Positions 52,516-62,374 of a DNA stretch of 64,000 nt are shown here, piece after piece (within the stretch, counting starts at the first letter, position 1; the number at the start of each line of letters is the position of its first letter). The position numbers and the translations under genes are program-made. A model generated the notes under the pieces. It worked only from the letters and a program-made list of their open reading frames with translations, had not been told where the DNA came from and did not search any database. Origin of the DNA: Myxococcota bacterium. GTDB taxonomy: Bacteria > Myxococcota_A > UBA9160 > UBA4427. The DNA lies in the NCBI GenBank assembly GCA_028278345.1, contig JANQEL010000279.1, forward strand, positions 1 through 64,000, read 5' to 3'.

Positions 52516-55500
52516 TCAGTTCCGAATCGCGCACTGCGAGCGCGGAATCACGATCACGTCGTCGACCGTCCCGTAGCCGCAGACGAGGGGGGCTGGATCG
52601 GACTGCGATCCGCCGTTGCAGTCGAGCACGGGAAGCACGATCGCGCGGGTGTCGTGGTAGTGGGGATCGTCACAGTCGTCGGGATCCGACGGACCCGAGA
52701 ACTGATCGATCGGAATGAACACCCCACCCGGTCGCGGCAGCACCTCGATGCCGTCGATGATCGAACCGCTCCCAAGGTTGCCCCCGTCCTCGCCCAACGG
52801 GTCGCGGGCGTCGTAGGGGTTGTTGCCGAGGATGAAGATCACCTGGATGAGTTCGGCGTAGCTCGAGAACGCGCCGTCGTCTTCGTCGTCACCGCAGTAG
52901 AACCACTCGCAGACCTCGAGGGCATCGAGCAGGGCATCGAGCCGTGCATTCACGGCGGGCGTGTCGACGCCGCTGGCGACCAGCTGGTTGTACTCGATCA
53001 CGTAGTGGATGCAGGGCGGGCAGTAGGTCATGATGCCGCCGGTCGGAAGGCCCGGGCCCATCTCGAAGTGGATGGGATCGACGACGGGAATCCCGCTGAA
53101 GCCACCGGCCGAGATGAGGCCCGAACCGCCCCCTTCTTCGTCGTCGGGCAGGCGCACCGGGTTGCGGCGCGTGCCGCTGTAGTCGGGACTGCGATCCTTG
53201 GCGCGTTCCCACAGGCTCCGGTCGCGTTGTGGGGCTGCGGGGTGCTCACCACCGGTGCCCGGGCCGAGGGGTGTGTTCGGGTCGGGATCGGGCGGTCGCA
53301 GCGGACCCGAGATGCCCGGGTTCTCCACGCCGTTCGACGGGTTCATCGGGAAGCGCTTGTTCATCAGCAGGTCGATGTTGCTGTAGCCCTCACCCAGGGT
53401 GTGGAACTGGAAGTCCGGGTGGAGGTCGTTGATGGCATCCCAATCGATCAGGTGGTCGAAGTTCTCGGCCAGCCATTCTGTGTGGATCTGGCGACCGGTG
53501 ACCTGCCGCGGGTCCAGGGGGTTCTCCCACTCGACGCCGGGAGCCACGGCTTCGTCGATCGGGTTGTCGAGGGCGTGTTGCAGGCGGCGGGCGGCGGCCG
53601 GGTCGAGGTTCTTCATTGGGACGATGCTGCCCGCGTCGAGGATCACGAGCTTCCACTCATCCGGCTCGCCGACCTTCCGGAACGCGTAGTTGTCCGGCTT
53701 GTTGTCGAGCATCACGAAGCCGTTCTCGTTGATCTTCTCCATCGCGCGTCGGTAGGCGCGCCGCCGGCCCGGGGTCATCACCTCTCCGGCTTCGCGTGCC
53801 TTGCGCCAATCGGTGGGCGCGCGGTCGACGACTTCGACGATGCCGCCATCCATCTGGTGGCCTTCGGCGGCGACGCGGTGCTGCGAGTGGCGTCGCGGCA
53901 GTTCGAACGCATTGCCATCCGGGTCCATGTTGCGAAGCGCACGATGCCCCGCGTTGTCGAGCGCCTGCCCGGCGGGGTCGGCCTTCGAAATGCGCACCAC
54001 GACATCGCTGCGGCCCGGAACGCTATACACCTCTGTCGTCGAACCCTTGCCCATCGGCGTTGCGGGCAATTCGAGGCGCGTGCCGTCGTTGCGCAGCAGC
54101 ACGATGTTGGGTTGGCCCTGGGGATCCAGGATGTTCACGTTCATGTGGGTGCCCCACGGCGTTCCGTCCGCGGGGTAGTCATCGCCGTAGCGCTGGGCCG
54201 GGGGGATGTTGTCGGCTGCGCCGGCACCGGTCGGTGTGCCGCTGGTCGCTGCGCGACTGGCGTCACCGGTCGCGCCGGCGCCCGGCGTCGGAATGGCACC
54301 GGCCGGGGGAACGGCGCCCGAAGGCGGCAACGCGTTGGTGGCCCACAAGGTGACGCCTCGAACCGCCCGGGGCGCCGCGGCCGCAACGCGGAACAGCGCC
54401 TCTTCGACACCGACCACCGTGCCGACCACGTATCCCGTGTCTTCGAGAGCCCGCCGGACGTTGCCGCTGCCGGCGGTCGATTCGACGCGGCGCTCGAGTT
54501 GGCGCGCGACGTTCTCGCCGAGCTGCACGAGTTCCTGTGCGAGCCGCGCGCCCTCGGGATCGTTCGGGTCGAGGATCTTCGCGAAGCCGCTGCGGATGCG
54601 TTCGAGGGTGGCGAGGTTTTCGCTGCCGAAGAAGTCGCTGCGCACTCCGAAGGCTTCTTCGAGGAAGGCTTCGAAGGCTTCGCCCTGGGTGTCGAGACCC
54701 TCCTTCGCGATCATGGCCAGGTCCTTGACCGCGTCGACGCCGGCGCGCGTTACGCCCTTGGTATAGGCGCCCATGCGCAGGGAGAACTCGTACCAGGTCA
54801 GGTCGGCGTTGGTCGACGCGACGTCGGAGAAGAAGCTCCCCCAAGTGTTCTCGAACTCGGCCATCGACGGGGCGCCCTGGGCGATGGCGAGGGCGCTGGT
54901 TCCGGCTGCGGATTCGGCCGCGGAGTCGATGGCGGTGATCTCGGCGATCATCTCACCGCCTTGTGCTTCGCTGAGCTCGCCTCGCCCGATGCGTTCATTG
55001 ATGTCGGTGATGACCCGACGAATCGTGCTGCGCGATTCGCCGGAGTTGGTTTCGCCGATGCCGTCCTGGCGATTGCGATCGAAGAACTGCTCCTGCTGCT
55101 GCACGTGTCGCCGCAGCTCGCTGTCCATGCTGTTGCGCCACTCGGTGTGGGCCTCGGTGATCTTCTGCCGTTCGGCGAGCAGGTCCAACACGGCCTGACT
55201 GTCGGGGGCGCGCGTCGTGACCATCTGCGATTGGTCGACGACGCCCGTGAACTGGGAGGCGCTCGGGGCGGGAGTCTTGGCGCGCTCGGCCGCGATCTGG
55301 GCATCGAGGGCCGCGAGCTGGTTGTTGAACTGGGTTTCGCCAGCTTCGATCTGCGCGCGCTGGGTCGCCACGTTGCGCACGTGTTCCATCGCCTCGACCG
55401 AGCGTCGTGCGCGGTCTTCCGCCAGGAGGCGAGGCGACGACTTGATGATCTCGACCTCGTAGGCGCGATCCTGCTCCATCGCGTTCTGCCGCGCGGTCTC

Positions 55501-56379
55501 GATCTGGGTGCGCGTGCGCGCAATCTGCTGGTCGAGGTTTCGTTCCTGGACCGTGGCGTTCTCGAGGTTGGTTCTCGCGGTACCCGAGGGCGTCGATTGG
55601 CCGAAGATCCCGACGGTGAAGTCGTAGATGTCGTTCAGGAAGTCGGTGTGCTCCTCGACCAGATCGACTTGCGCTTGCGCGTCACGTCGCGCCTGCTGTG
55701 TCGTTGCGAGCTGGTTCTGCTGGTTGTTGAGCGTCTGGATCAGCCCGTTGATCTCCGCCGTCGCCTCTTGTCGGGCCTGCAGGCGCTGGCCCTGCAAGGT
55801 GGCGACGCGATCGTTGATCTCGGTGTTGCTCGAGCCCATCGCCTCGAGCTCGGTGCGCGAATCGCGCAGCTGGGTGCGGATGCTGTTCGTGCGGTGCTGC
55901 GCGGACTGCACGGCGCGCTTCAGCGCAGCTTCCTCGTCGCTTTCGTAGCCGAAGAGGTTCATCGCGCGATCGCGCAGTTCGCGTGGGTTGTAGGCCGTGG
56001 AGTTGTCTTCGTAGTACTGGATCAGGTCGGCGTACGCGGCATTCTCGGCGGCGATCGCGCCCGGGAGCGCCTCTTCCCGTTGGCTGATCTGCGACTCCAG
56101 CCGCGCGCGCTGGGCGTTGGCCTCGCGCATGGCGTCGACCTCGGCCTGGGTGAGTTCACGGCGCTGGCTGCCGGCGTTGGGGTCGATGGGTACGGCGTGG
56201 TACTCGCGCGTGCCGCTGAACTCTCGCGTCGTGAGACCCGCCGCAGATGCACGGGCGACTTCCTCGGGCGTGAGGATGCCCGTGTGGGTGTGTTGGCTCG
56301 CGCGAACGTCCTGCATCAGCCCCGCCACGGCGATGGCCAGACCGAGCGAAACTCCGCAGCGCCAGAGCACCGACCTCAC
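52516..56379 (-). CDS. Exported coiled-coil protein with a protein-kinase-like domain (exported operon gene 2)
   Basis: 1287 residues. A signal peptide (VLWRCGVSLGLAIAVAGLMQDVRA) is followed by a long coiled-coil region (about 60-480), a hydrophobic stretch near 640-690 and a Pro/Gly/Ala linker. Next is a kinase-like domain (about 770-930): MGKGSTTEVYSV as glycine loop (from 776), VVVRISK, a catalytic-loop equivalent MLDNKPDN (Asp892, Asn897 at +5) and ILDAG (Asp915) in place of DFG. The ~280-residue tail has a CPPC pair and more Cys, fitting an oxidising compartment. No known family was recognised. The GTG start overlaps the previous stop. Confidence 0.75.
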   Translation of the reverse strand: MRSVLWRCGVSLGLAIAVAGLMQDVRASQHTHTGILTPEEVARASAAGLTTREFSGTREYHAVPIDPNAGSQRRELTQAEVDAMREANAQRARLESQISQREEALPGAIAAENAAYADLIQYYEDNSTAYNPRELRDRAMNLFGYESDEEAALKRAVQSAQHRTNSIRTQLRDSRTELEAMGSSNTEINDRVATLQGQRLQARQEATAEINGLIQTLNNQQNQLATTQQARRDAQAQVDLVEEHTDFLNDIYDFTVGIFGQSTPSGTARTNLENATVQERNLDQQIARTRTQIETARQNAMEQDRAYEVEIIKSSPRLLAEDRARRSVEAMEHVRNVATQRAQIEAGETQFNNQLAALDAQIAAERAKTPAPSASQFTGVVDQSQMVTTRAPDSQAVLDLLAERQKITEAHTEWRNSMDSELRRHVQQQEQFFDRNRQDGIGETNSGESRSTIRRVITDINERIGRGELSEAQGGEMIAEITAIDSAAESAAGTSALAIAQGAPSMAEFENTWGSFFSDVASTNADLTWYEFSLRMGAYTKGVTRAGVDAVKDLAMIAKEGLDTQGEAFEAFLEEAFGVRSDFFGSENLATLERIRSGFAKILDPNDPEGARLAQELVQLGENVARQLERRVESTAGSGNVRRALEDTGYVVGTVVGVEEALFRVAAAAPRAVRGVTLWATNALPPSGAVPPAGAIPTPGAGATGDASRAATSGTPTGAGAADNIPPAQRYGDDYPADGTPWGTHMNVNILDPQGQPNIVLLRNDGTRLELPATPMGKGSTTEVYSVPGRSDVVVRISKADPAGQALDNAGHRALRNMDPDGNAFELPRRHSQHRVAAEGHQMDGGIVEVVDRAPTDWRKAREAGEVMTPGRRRAYRRAMEKINENGFVMLDNKPDNYAFRKVGEPDEWKLVILDAGSIVPMKNLDPAAARRLQHALDNPIDEAVAPGVEWENPLDPRQVTGRQIHTEWLAENFDHLIDWDAINDLHPDFQFHTLGEGYSNIDLLMNKRFPMNPSNGVENPGISGPLRPPDPDPNTPLGPGTGGEHPAAPQRDRSLWERAKDRSPDYSGTRRNPVRLPDDEEGGGSGLISAGGFSGIPVVDPIHFEMGPGLPTGGIMTYCPPCIHYVIEYNQLVASGVDTPAVNARLDALLDALEVCEWFYCGDDEDDGAFSSYAELIQVIFILGNNPYDARDPLGEDGGNLGSGSIIDGIEVLPRPGGVFIPIDQFSGPSDPDDCDDPHYHDTRAIVLPVLDCNGGSQSDPAPLVCGYGTVDDVIVIPRSQCAIRN

Positions 56380-57896
56380 GGCTGATCCTCCCCGGTCGGA
56401 GTGCGCTGGATGCGGATGGCTTCCGCACCGTCGACGCCGCCCTCGATCGGCGCGCCCGGATCGCGCGTCGTCTGTTGCCCGGTGTTCGGAGCGCGGATCA
56501 CGCGGCGCTCGCTCTGACTCGGCGGTGTGGTCGTCTGGTCTTCGGTGGGTGCGATGCGGAAGCCGCCGCCGGATTGGCCGGCCGGGTCCGTTCCGCGCTG
56601 GATGCGATCGAGCAGGCGCGGGCTCTGGCCCGTCCCCTGGGAATCGTCCATCGGTGCACCGCCGCGATCGAAGGTCCACTGACTCGACGAGGGGCCGCCA
56701 CCCGACGACGATTCGACTTCGCGCGTCACGAGTTGATCGCGCGGGCTGCTGCGTCCGAAGGAGGGACCGCCGATCGCACCCTGATTGGTTGCGCGCGGCG
56801 CATCCGGCGGCGGTTGTCCCGCTGCGGCGGCTTCGGCGCCGGGACCGACGCCCATCACGGCTTCGGCATGCGCCTTCATGGCCAGCATCTCGGGGATCGA
56901 CATGGAGGCGATCTCTCCGAGGGAGGGCAACCAGGCCCAATCATCGGGTGAGTTCCGGACGTAGGGGCCGAGGATCGCGTCGACGAAGCGGCTCGCCAGG
57001 GCGCGCATCTCTTCGGTGCAATCCTTGTCGCCGAGTTGCGCGGGCGGCTCGCCGATCAACCAATAGAAGGTGCATAGATCGGTAGTCGCGAGTCGCTCGG
57101 GGCCGCCACCGGGAGGCGGCGGCGGTCGGAAGTGCATGTGCCCGCTGATCGTGTAGGTCTTGCGCACCGCGTTGCAGTCGGTCGAGGGCGACCACGCGTG
57201 CCACACCACGACCTCGCCTTCGATCTCCTCGAAGTTGGGTTGGTGGAACGTCGGCGGAGGCATCATGCCGGGAGGGATGATGATGTTGCCGAAGTCGATC
57301 CATCCGTCGCCGGAGTGGTGCGGACCGGGAGGCTCGGGAGCGAGCTGTACCGTACCCGTCACCGTCGTATCGCCGGGGGGAACGGTCACGACGTTCGGCA
57401 TGGTGAGGTAGGGGTTGTCGTAGACGAAGATGCCGACGTCCTGCGGTGAATCACACTTGTTGTGGATCACCAGAGGGGCCGCGAACACCGAGTCGTAGTA
57501 GCGCTCACCCCAGGGCCAATCGGCCTTTCCGCTTCCGACGAAGACCTGGTTGAGGCCGGCGCCGCTACTGCCTTCCCACTCCTCGCCGGGATCCTTGGTC
57601 GGATTCTTGAGCGGGTGATGGGGATCTTCGCGCGGGTCGTACTCTTCACCGCGCGGCCCGCGGTAGTCGTCGCCGAAGTCGGGAGAGAAACCGTTGTCGG
57701 GGGAGTACGCGCTCTCGTCCCAGCCGCGCGGCGGGCGATCACCCGACCAGTCGCGGTTGCGCACGTCGGAGGCCGCTGCGGGAGGAGCGTGAACGCCGGC
57801 GAGGATCGAGACGACGCAGGCCGTGATCACCGCGGCGATCCGGCGCCGTCGTGGGATGACGGTCGATGCCGGATGCAGAAGGAAGGCAACTCCCAT
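56376..57896 (-). CDS. Exported proline-rich hypothetical protein (exported operon gene 1)
   Basis: 506 residues, not recognised. A basic signal peptide (RRRRIAAVITACVVSILAGVHAPPAAAS) precedes an acidic, aromatic region (NRDWSGDRPPRGWDE), a beta-rich domain with paired Cys (VIHNKCDSPQDVGIFVYDNPY...GEVVVWHAWSPSTDC, roughly 140-255), a Pro/Gly stretch and a helical segment (CTEEMRALASRFVDAILGPY). The last ~150 residues are a Ser/Gly/Gln/Arg-rich disordered tail. First gene of the four-gene minus-strand run; its stop overlaps the start of the kinase-like gene (GTGA). Confidence 0.72.
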   Translation of the reverse strand: MGVAFLLHPASTVIPRRRRIAAVITACVVSILAGVHAPPAAASDVRNRDWSGDRPPRGWDESAYSPDNGFSPDFGDDYRGPRGEEYDPREDPHHPLKNPTKDPGEEWEGSSGAGLNQVFVGSGKADWPWGERYYDSVFAAPLVIHNKCDSPQDVGIFVYDNPYLTMPNVVTVPPGDTTVTGTVQLAPEPPGPHHSGDGWIDFGNIIIPPGMMPPPTFHQPNFEEIEGEVVVWHAWSPSTDCNAVRKTYTISGHMHFRPPPPPGGGPERLATTDLCTFYWLIGEPPAQLGDKDCTEEMRALASRFVDAILGPYVRNSPDDWAWLPSLGEIASMSIPEMLAMKAHAEAVMGVGPGAEAAAAGQPPPDAPRATNQGAIGGPSFGRSSPRDQLVTREVESSSGGGPSSSQWTFDRGGAPMDDSQGTGQSPRLLDRIQRGTDPAGQSGGGFRIAPTEDQTTTPPSQSERRVIRAPNTGQQTTRDPGAPIEGGVDGAEAIRIQRTPTGEDQP

Positions 57897-58017
57897 GCAG
57901 AGAAATCTGACACGTTCGCTCTTCGTTGGTCAAGGTCTATGCGCCATGCAACCCGGCGGCGTTGCAGTGCAAGCGCAGCGGGAGCCGGACAGGTCGGAGT
58001 CGATCTACATTCTGGGC

Positions 58018-58854
58018 ATGGGTGCGCACGCGTTCAGGCGAAGCGGGAATCGAGCGGTCTTTGCACTGGTTACGCTCGCGTGCCTCCTGGCCTGCGGGGG
58101 CACCGGAGGGGGAAGCAGGGAAGAGGGCGCTCTCACCCTGGTCTTCCGCCATCAGAACGACGGCGCAGCCCTCGAGATCGACCAGCTCATCTACCAGAAC
58201 GAGGCGGGTAACCAGTACAGCGTCGAGAAGTTCGAATACCTGATCACGGACATCTGGCTGATCCGGGAAGACGGACGAATCGTCGAGGTTGCGGATGCGA
58301 TCCAGGGCAACGCGGTCACCCTGGGTGCGATCGACCACCCGTTCGAAGGGGTTCCCGCCGGGCGCTACACGGCGATCGAGTTTCGCTGGGGCATTCATCC
58401 CGATCGCAACCGGAACTTCACCCTCGACTCGAGCTTCGACAATCTGCTCTGGCCGCCGAATCTGGGCGGGGGGTATCACGCGATGCGGTTCGAGGGAGAT
58501 TGGAGCCTCGCCGCGCCCGGTGATTCGAGCTTCTCACTGCACAGCGGCTATCTCCGCGCAGCCGGTCGCCGCGAGGCCGATGGGTCCTTCGTCGTTCGAC
58601 TCGATGGCTTCGCGATCACCCTCCGCGACGAGGGCGAAATCGAGATCGAGATTGCGATCGACGTCGACCGTTGGATGAACGATCCGCTGATCGATCTCAC
58701 CGCCGAGTGGGCCGATCAATCGATCTGTCCCCTGGCGGCGCCGGCGACCTGCACCCTGGCGGCGTTTTCGATGATGAACCCCGAAACCCAGGAACTCCTG
58801 CGGGACAACGGTGACGACGTCTTCAGCCTCCTGGACGCTCGTTCCTCGCGGTGA
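58018..58854 (+). CDS. mbnP: MbnP-like copper-binding lipoprotein
   Basis: Member of the MbnP family, periplasmic copper-binding proteins whose site depends on a tryptophan oxidised to kynurenine by the partner MbnH. The 278 residues have a lipobox (LACLLACGG, Cys26), YSVEKFEYLITDIWLIREDGRIVEV, typical of the family, and LLWPPNLGGGYHAMRFEG at about 143-160. Trp145 sits where relatives have a conserved Trp-containing motif, so it is the candidate for modification (inference). No methanobactin genes are nearby. mbnH follows after four bases. Confidence 0.85.
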   Translation: MGAHAFRRSGNRAVFALVTLACLLACGGTGGGSREEGALTLVFRHQNDGAALEIDQLIYQNEAGNQYSVEKFEYLITDIWLIREDGRIVEVADAIQGNAVTLGAIDHPFEGVPAGRYTAIEFRWGIHPDRNRNFTLDSSFDNLLWPPNLGGGYHAMRFEGDWSLAAPGDSSFSLHSGYLRAAGRREADGSFVVRLDGFAITLRDEGEIEIEIAIDVDRWMNDPLIDLTAEWADQSICPLAAPATCTLAAFSMMNPETQELLRDNGDDVFSLLDARSSR

Positions 58855-58858
58855 TCCG

Positions 58859-59974
58859 ATGTTGCGCGGGTTCCTCGTCCTTCTTCTACTACTGCTCGTC
58901 GCAGGTGCGGGCTGTGGCAAGTCGAAGAGCGGATCGTCGGATGACGAAGGCCCGACCCCGGTCGACCTCGACCTGCCGCGGGAGGGCCTCGCGAACTGGC
59001 CCGAGATGCCCATCCCCGCCGACAACCCCACCACCGAGGAGGGCATCGCCCTCGGTCGGCACCTCTTCTACGACCCGATCCTCTCGGGAGACGACACGCT
59101 CTCGTGCGCGAGTTGTCATCGCCAGGAAGCCGCGTTCTCCGATGGGCCGAATCGCTTGAGCAATGGAAGCGGAGGAGCGCTCGGGAGCTTCAATGCCAAT
59201 GCCCTCGCGAACCTCGGCTGGCTCTCGGCACGTCCCTTCGCGATCGAAGTCGCCGGGCAGACCCTCTCGATGTTCTGGGACGGTCGCGCCGAGAGCCTCG
59301 AAGCCCAGGCCATCGAGCCCGTGCAGAATGCGACCGAGCTCGATCAACCGTGGCCGCTTCTGCTACAGGAGCTGGCCGCCCACCCCGAGTATCCGGCGCG
59401 CTTCGAAGCTGCCTTCGGCAGTCGTGAGATCACCCAGCAACACGTCGTCCAGGCGCTCGCCCAGTTCCAACGTTCGCTGCGCTCCTTCGATTCGAAATGG
59501 GATCGCGTGCAACGGGGCGAAGACGTCTTCACCGATGCCGAAGCCCGCGGTTTCGACGCGTTCACGGGTGAGGTCGGGGATTGCTGGCATTGCCACGGCG
59601 GAAATCTCGCGCTCTTCGTCAACCAGGGCACACCCTTTGCGAACAACGGCCTCGACTCGAGTCCCGACCCCGGCTTGATGGGGCCGACCGGGCGCGCGGA
59701 CTTCGAGGGCCTGTTTCGCGTGATGAGTCTGCGCAACATCGAAGTCACCGGGCCCTACATGCACGACGGGCGCTTCGAGACCCTCGAAGAGGTTCTCGCC
59801 TTCTACAGCGATGACGTCGCCCTCGACAGCCCGAACCTCGACTCGAACCTGCGCACGCGCGTCATTGCTGGGCCGATCCCGGCGCAGGCCCAGGCCGACA
59901 TCATCGCCTTCCTGAAGACGCTGACGGACCAGACATTCCTGACCGAAGAGGCCTTCTCCGATCCGTTCCGCTGA
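58859..59974 (+). CDS. mbnH: MbnH/MauG-type di-haem enzyme
   Basis: Di-haem protein of the cytochrome c peroxidase/MauG superfamily, expected to oxidise a tryptophan of the adjacent MbnP. The 371 residues have a lipoprotein-type signal (LLLLLLVAGAGCG, Cys19), two c-type haem motifs (CASCH at 83-87 and CWHCH at 242-246), FYDPILSGDDTLSC and the C-terminal VTGPYMHDGRFETLEEVLAFY. An ordinary cytochrome c peroxidase is the alternative, but linkage to mbnP favours MbnH. The stop is eight bases from the convergent VOC gene. Confidence 0.88.
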   Translation: MLRGFLVLLLLLLVAGAGCGKSKSGSSDDEGPTPVDLDLPREGLANWPEMPIPADNPTTEEGIALGRHLFYDPILSGDDTLSCASCHRQEAAFSDGPNRLSNGSGGALGSFNANALANLGWLSARPFAIEVAGQTLSMFWDGRAESLEAQAIEPVQNATELDQPWPLLLQELAAHPEYPARFEAAFGSREITQQHVVQALAQFQRSLRSFDSKWDRVQRGEDVFTDAEARGFDAFTGEVGDCWHCHGGNLALFVNQGTPFANNGLDSSPDPGLMGPTGRADFEGLFRVMSLRNIEVTGPYMHDGRFETLEEVLAFYSDDVALDSPNLDSNLRTRVIAGPIPAQAQADIIAFLKTLTDQTFLTEEAFSDPFR

Positions 59975-59982
59975 TCGTCGTT

Positions 59983-60855
59983 CTAGCGATCGAGATGCTG
60001 GATGATCAGCGTCGGCACGCCGACGGGTTCGCCCTTGATCGTGAAGACGCGCGTGCCCGGCTTGTTGCCGTCGCGGAAGTCGCTGATTTCGAGGCCGGCT
60101 TCTTCGACGCGCTTCGCCGCGGCGTCGATGTCGTCGACCTGATAGGCGAGGCCAAAGAACCGGTCGTCGGGGGCCTCGCCTTCGGGCGCGGGGCCACGCA
60201 GGGAGTGCCCGACTTCGATCGTCATGCCGCCCACGCGGAAGAAGAGCAGGCGCACCCAGCGCTCGTCGAAGGTGCGATCGAGGGCGAGGCGGATGTCGAG
60301 CTTGTCGCGAAACAGCTCGATGGCGCGCTCGGGTCGCGCGGTGAAGATCACCACGTGATCGCCGGCCTTGACGGACGCCGCCTCGTTGCCGATCGGCAGC
60401 GACGGCGGGTCTTCGCCGGACTCGTCGAGGGTCTGGTTGAGTTCGATGCGGATGCCCGCCGCGTCTTCCGGCGCGAGCCCGCTGCGCAACATGCGGCGAT
60501 AGGCGCCCGAGGGTTCGTCGCGCGCGATGACCTCGACGGGATCGTGCGGGGAGAGCCCGCGCTCGCGCAGGGTTTCGATCGTTTCTTCGAGGTTGCCGGT
60601 TTCGAGCACGACGGCGTGGAGGCCGGCACCGCCAACGTCCAGGCGCTTCCTCAGTGCGGCGTTCGCGTCGCTCTCCTCGCGCGGGCTCACGAGTTCGACG
60701 TGGAGGTTGTCGAGGCGAAAGGAGACGCAGCCGATGCCGACGGCGGCGTATTCACCGATCCAGGCGGGGCTGCGGCCGAGCACGCCGATCATCTCGCGCT
60801 GGGCGCGTTCGAGGTCGGGGACGGCGATCACGACGCGATCGATGCAGTGGAACAT
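59983..60855 (-). CDS. VOC-superfamily (glyoxalase-fold) protein
   Basis: 290 residues with two vicinal-oxygen-chelate modules: residues 1-130 (FHCIDRVVIAVPDLERAQREMIGVLG...AGLHAVVLETGN) and about 175-290 (GDHVVIFTARPERAIELFRDKLDI...FGLAYQVDDIDAAAKRVEEAG). The function is open: dioxygenase, isomerase, lyase or resistance-type binding. AAAGGAAG six bases upstream supports ATG 60855 and rejects a longer upstream frame. Nearest upstream neighbour, 22 bp away in the same direction, is an amidase. Confidence 0.83.
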   Translation of the reverse strand: MFHCIDRVVIAVPDLERAQREMIGVLGRSPAWIGEYAAVGIGCVSFRLDNLHVELVSPREESDANAALRKRLDVGGAGLHAVVLETGNLEETIETLRERGLSPHDPVEVIARDEPSGAYRRMLRSGLAPEDAAGIRIELNQTLDESGEDPPSLPIGNEAASVKAGDHVVIFTARPERAIELFRDKLDIRLALDRTFDERWVRLLFFRVGGMTIEVGHSLRGPAPEGEAPDDRFFGLAYQVDDIDAAAKRVEEAGLEISDFRDGNKPGTRVFTIKGEPVGVPTLIIQHLDR

Positions 60856-60877
60856 GGGGCTTCCTTTGTGGAACCGA

Positions 60878-62293
60878 TCAGTTTGGCAGAGACCCGAAGC
60901 GCTCGGCCCAGGGGTGTGCGCGTTCGAGTTGGCCGGATAGCTGGAACAGCAGGTCTTCGTGGGCGGTCGCAGCGACGAGTTGCACACCGATCGGGAGACC
61001 GTTCGAGCTGGTGTGCAGCGGCAGCGAGATCGCGGGCTGCCCGGACACGTCGAAGGCCATGGTGAAGCGTGTCATCCCACCCAGGCGCCCCAGCAGTTCG
61101 TGTGCGGGAACGCTCGGTGCCGCCCAACCCAGCTGCGGTGGGAGGATCGGCGAAGTCGGCAAGAGCAGGATGTCGATGGCGTCGCCCCACGGCGCTTGCA
61201 GCTCGCGTGCCCACGCGAAGGCGCGTTCTTCGGCGGCCACGTACTCCGGCGCGGTCATGCGGCGCCCGGCTTGCGCCATCAACCAGTTCACGGGTTCGAT
61301 GTCGTCTTGACCAATGGGTTCGCCGAAGTGCTCGGACCAGCGATCGAGATCGCGGGCGAGCCCGCCGGAGATCCAGGGGCCGAACTCCGCGCGGTCGAGG
61401 CAGGCGAACTCCTGCCGCTTCACCTCGTGCCCCAGGGAATCGAGCCAGCCCGCCGTTTGATCGACGGCGCCGCGCACTTCGGAGTCGACGGCGTCGTCGA
61501 GGTCGAGCACGCCCACGCGAAGCCGCTTCGGTTCGGCTTCGACCTCTTGGCGCCAGGGCCGTCCCGGCGCCGGGGCGCTGTACGGGTCGCCGGGTGCCGC
61601 TCCCGCGATCGCATCGAGCACTCCGGCGCTATCGCGCACCGAGCGCGTCACCACGTGTTCGTGAGTGAGGGGCCCCCAGTACTGGCCGAAGTCCGGCGCG
61701 AGGCTGCCGCGAGCGCGGGTCGGTTTCAGGCCGACGAGTCCGCAATAGCTCGCGGGGATGCGAATCGACCCGCCCATGTCGTTCGCATGCGCCGCCGCGA
61801 CCATGCCCGAAGCCACGGCGGCGGCCGAACCGCCGCTGGAACCGCCGGTCGAATGGTCGGTGTTCCACGGGTTCTTCGTCGCGCCGTAGGCCAGCGGCTC
61901 GGTGGTGGCGGACATCGCGAGTTCGGGGGTGTTGGTCTTGCCGACGAAGACGAAGCCCGCCGCGCGAAAGCGCCGGGCGAGTTCGCTGTCGTGGTCCGAA
62001 TGAAAACCGCGCTCCTTCAAGAAACGCATGCCGAGGTGATAGGGATCGCCCTTCGTCTGACAGACCGCGTCCTTCACCAGGAAGGGCACACCGCGGAAGG
62101 GCCCTTCGGGTAGTGCGCCGGACGCGATTTCGCGCGCGCGATCGAAGGTCTCGTGGATCACCGCGTTGAGTTCGGGGTTGCTCTTCTCGACCCGCGCGAT
62201 CGCGGTTTCGAGCAGTTCACTGGCGCTCGTTTCGCCCCGTTCGATGGCCCGGGCTTGTGCGGTGGCGTCCTGCGAGAGAATCGATTCGCTCAT
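60878..62293 (-). CDS. Amidase signature-family hydrolase
   Basis: 471-residue amidase (GatA/AtzF-like class). The catalytic triad region is intact: FLVKDAVCQ (Lys), [23 protein letters not shown] (cis-Ser and nucleophile Ser) and [29 protein letters not shown]. The C-terminal half carries [17 protein letters not shown] and [16 protein letters not shown]. GatA is unlikely because no gatB/gatC neighbours are present and the C-terminus differs; it is more likely a catabolic amide or carbamate hydrolase. ATG 62293 was chosen; an in-frame ATG at 62305 adds four residues. Confidence 0.88.
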   Translation of the reverse strand: MSESILSQDATAQARAIERGETSASELLETAIARVEKSNPELNAVIHETFDRAREIASGALPEGPFRGVPFLVKDAVCQTKGDPYHLGMRFLKERGFHSDHDSELARRFRAAGFVFVGKTNTPELAMSATTEPLAYGATKNPWNTDHSTGGSSGGSAAAVASGMVAAAHANDMGGSIRIPASYCGLVGLKPTRARGSLAPDFGQYWGPLTHEHVVTRSVRDSAGVLDAIAGAAPGDPYSAPAPGRPWRQEVEAEPKRLRVGVLDLDDAVDSEVRGAVDQTAGWLDSLGHEVKRQEFACLDRAEFGPWISGGLARDLDRWSEHFGEPIGQDDIEPVNWLMAQAGRRMTAPEYVAAEERAFAWARELQAPWGDAIDILLLPTSPILPPQLGWAAPSVPAHELLGRLGGMTRFTMAFDVSGQPAISLPLHTSSNGLPIGVQLVAATAHEDLLFQLSGQLERAHPWAERFGSLPN

Positions 62294-62374
62294 GTGGTGC
62301 ACCATAGCAGCGCGCAAACGGCGGATTCGGCCGACGTAGCGGCCCCAAGGGTGAGCAGGTAGCCTCGGCGCCCC

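Noticed and set aside
52417-56385. A 1322-codon plus-strand frame opposite the kinase-like gene
   Set aside because: It lies antisense to a gene with signal peptide, coiled coil and kinase motifs, and its product is a Val/Arg/Gly-rich shadow with no domain.
58859-59974. Plain cytochrome c peroxidase
   Set aside because: Possible by domain, but the immediately upstream MbnP-like lipoprotein makes an MbnH role more likely.
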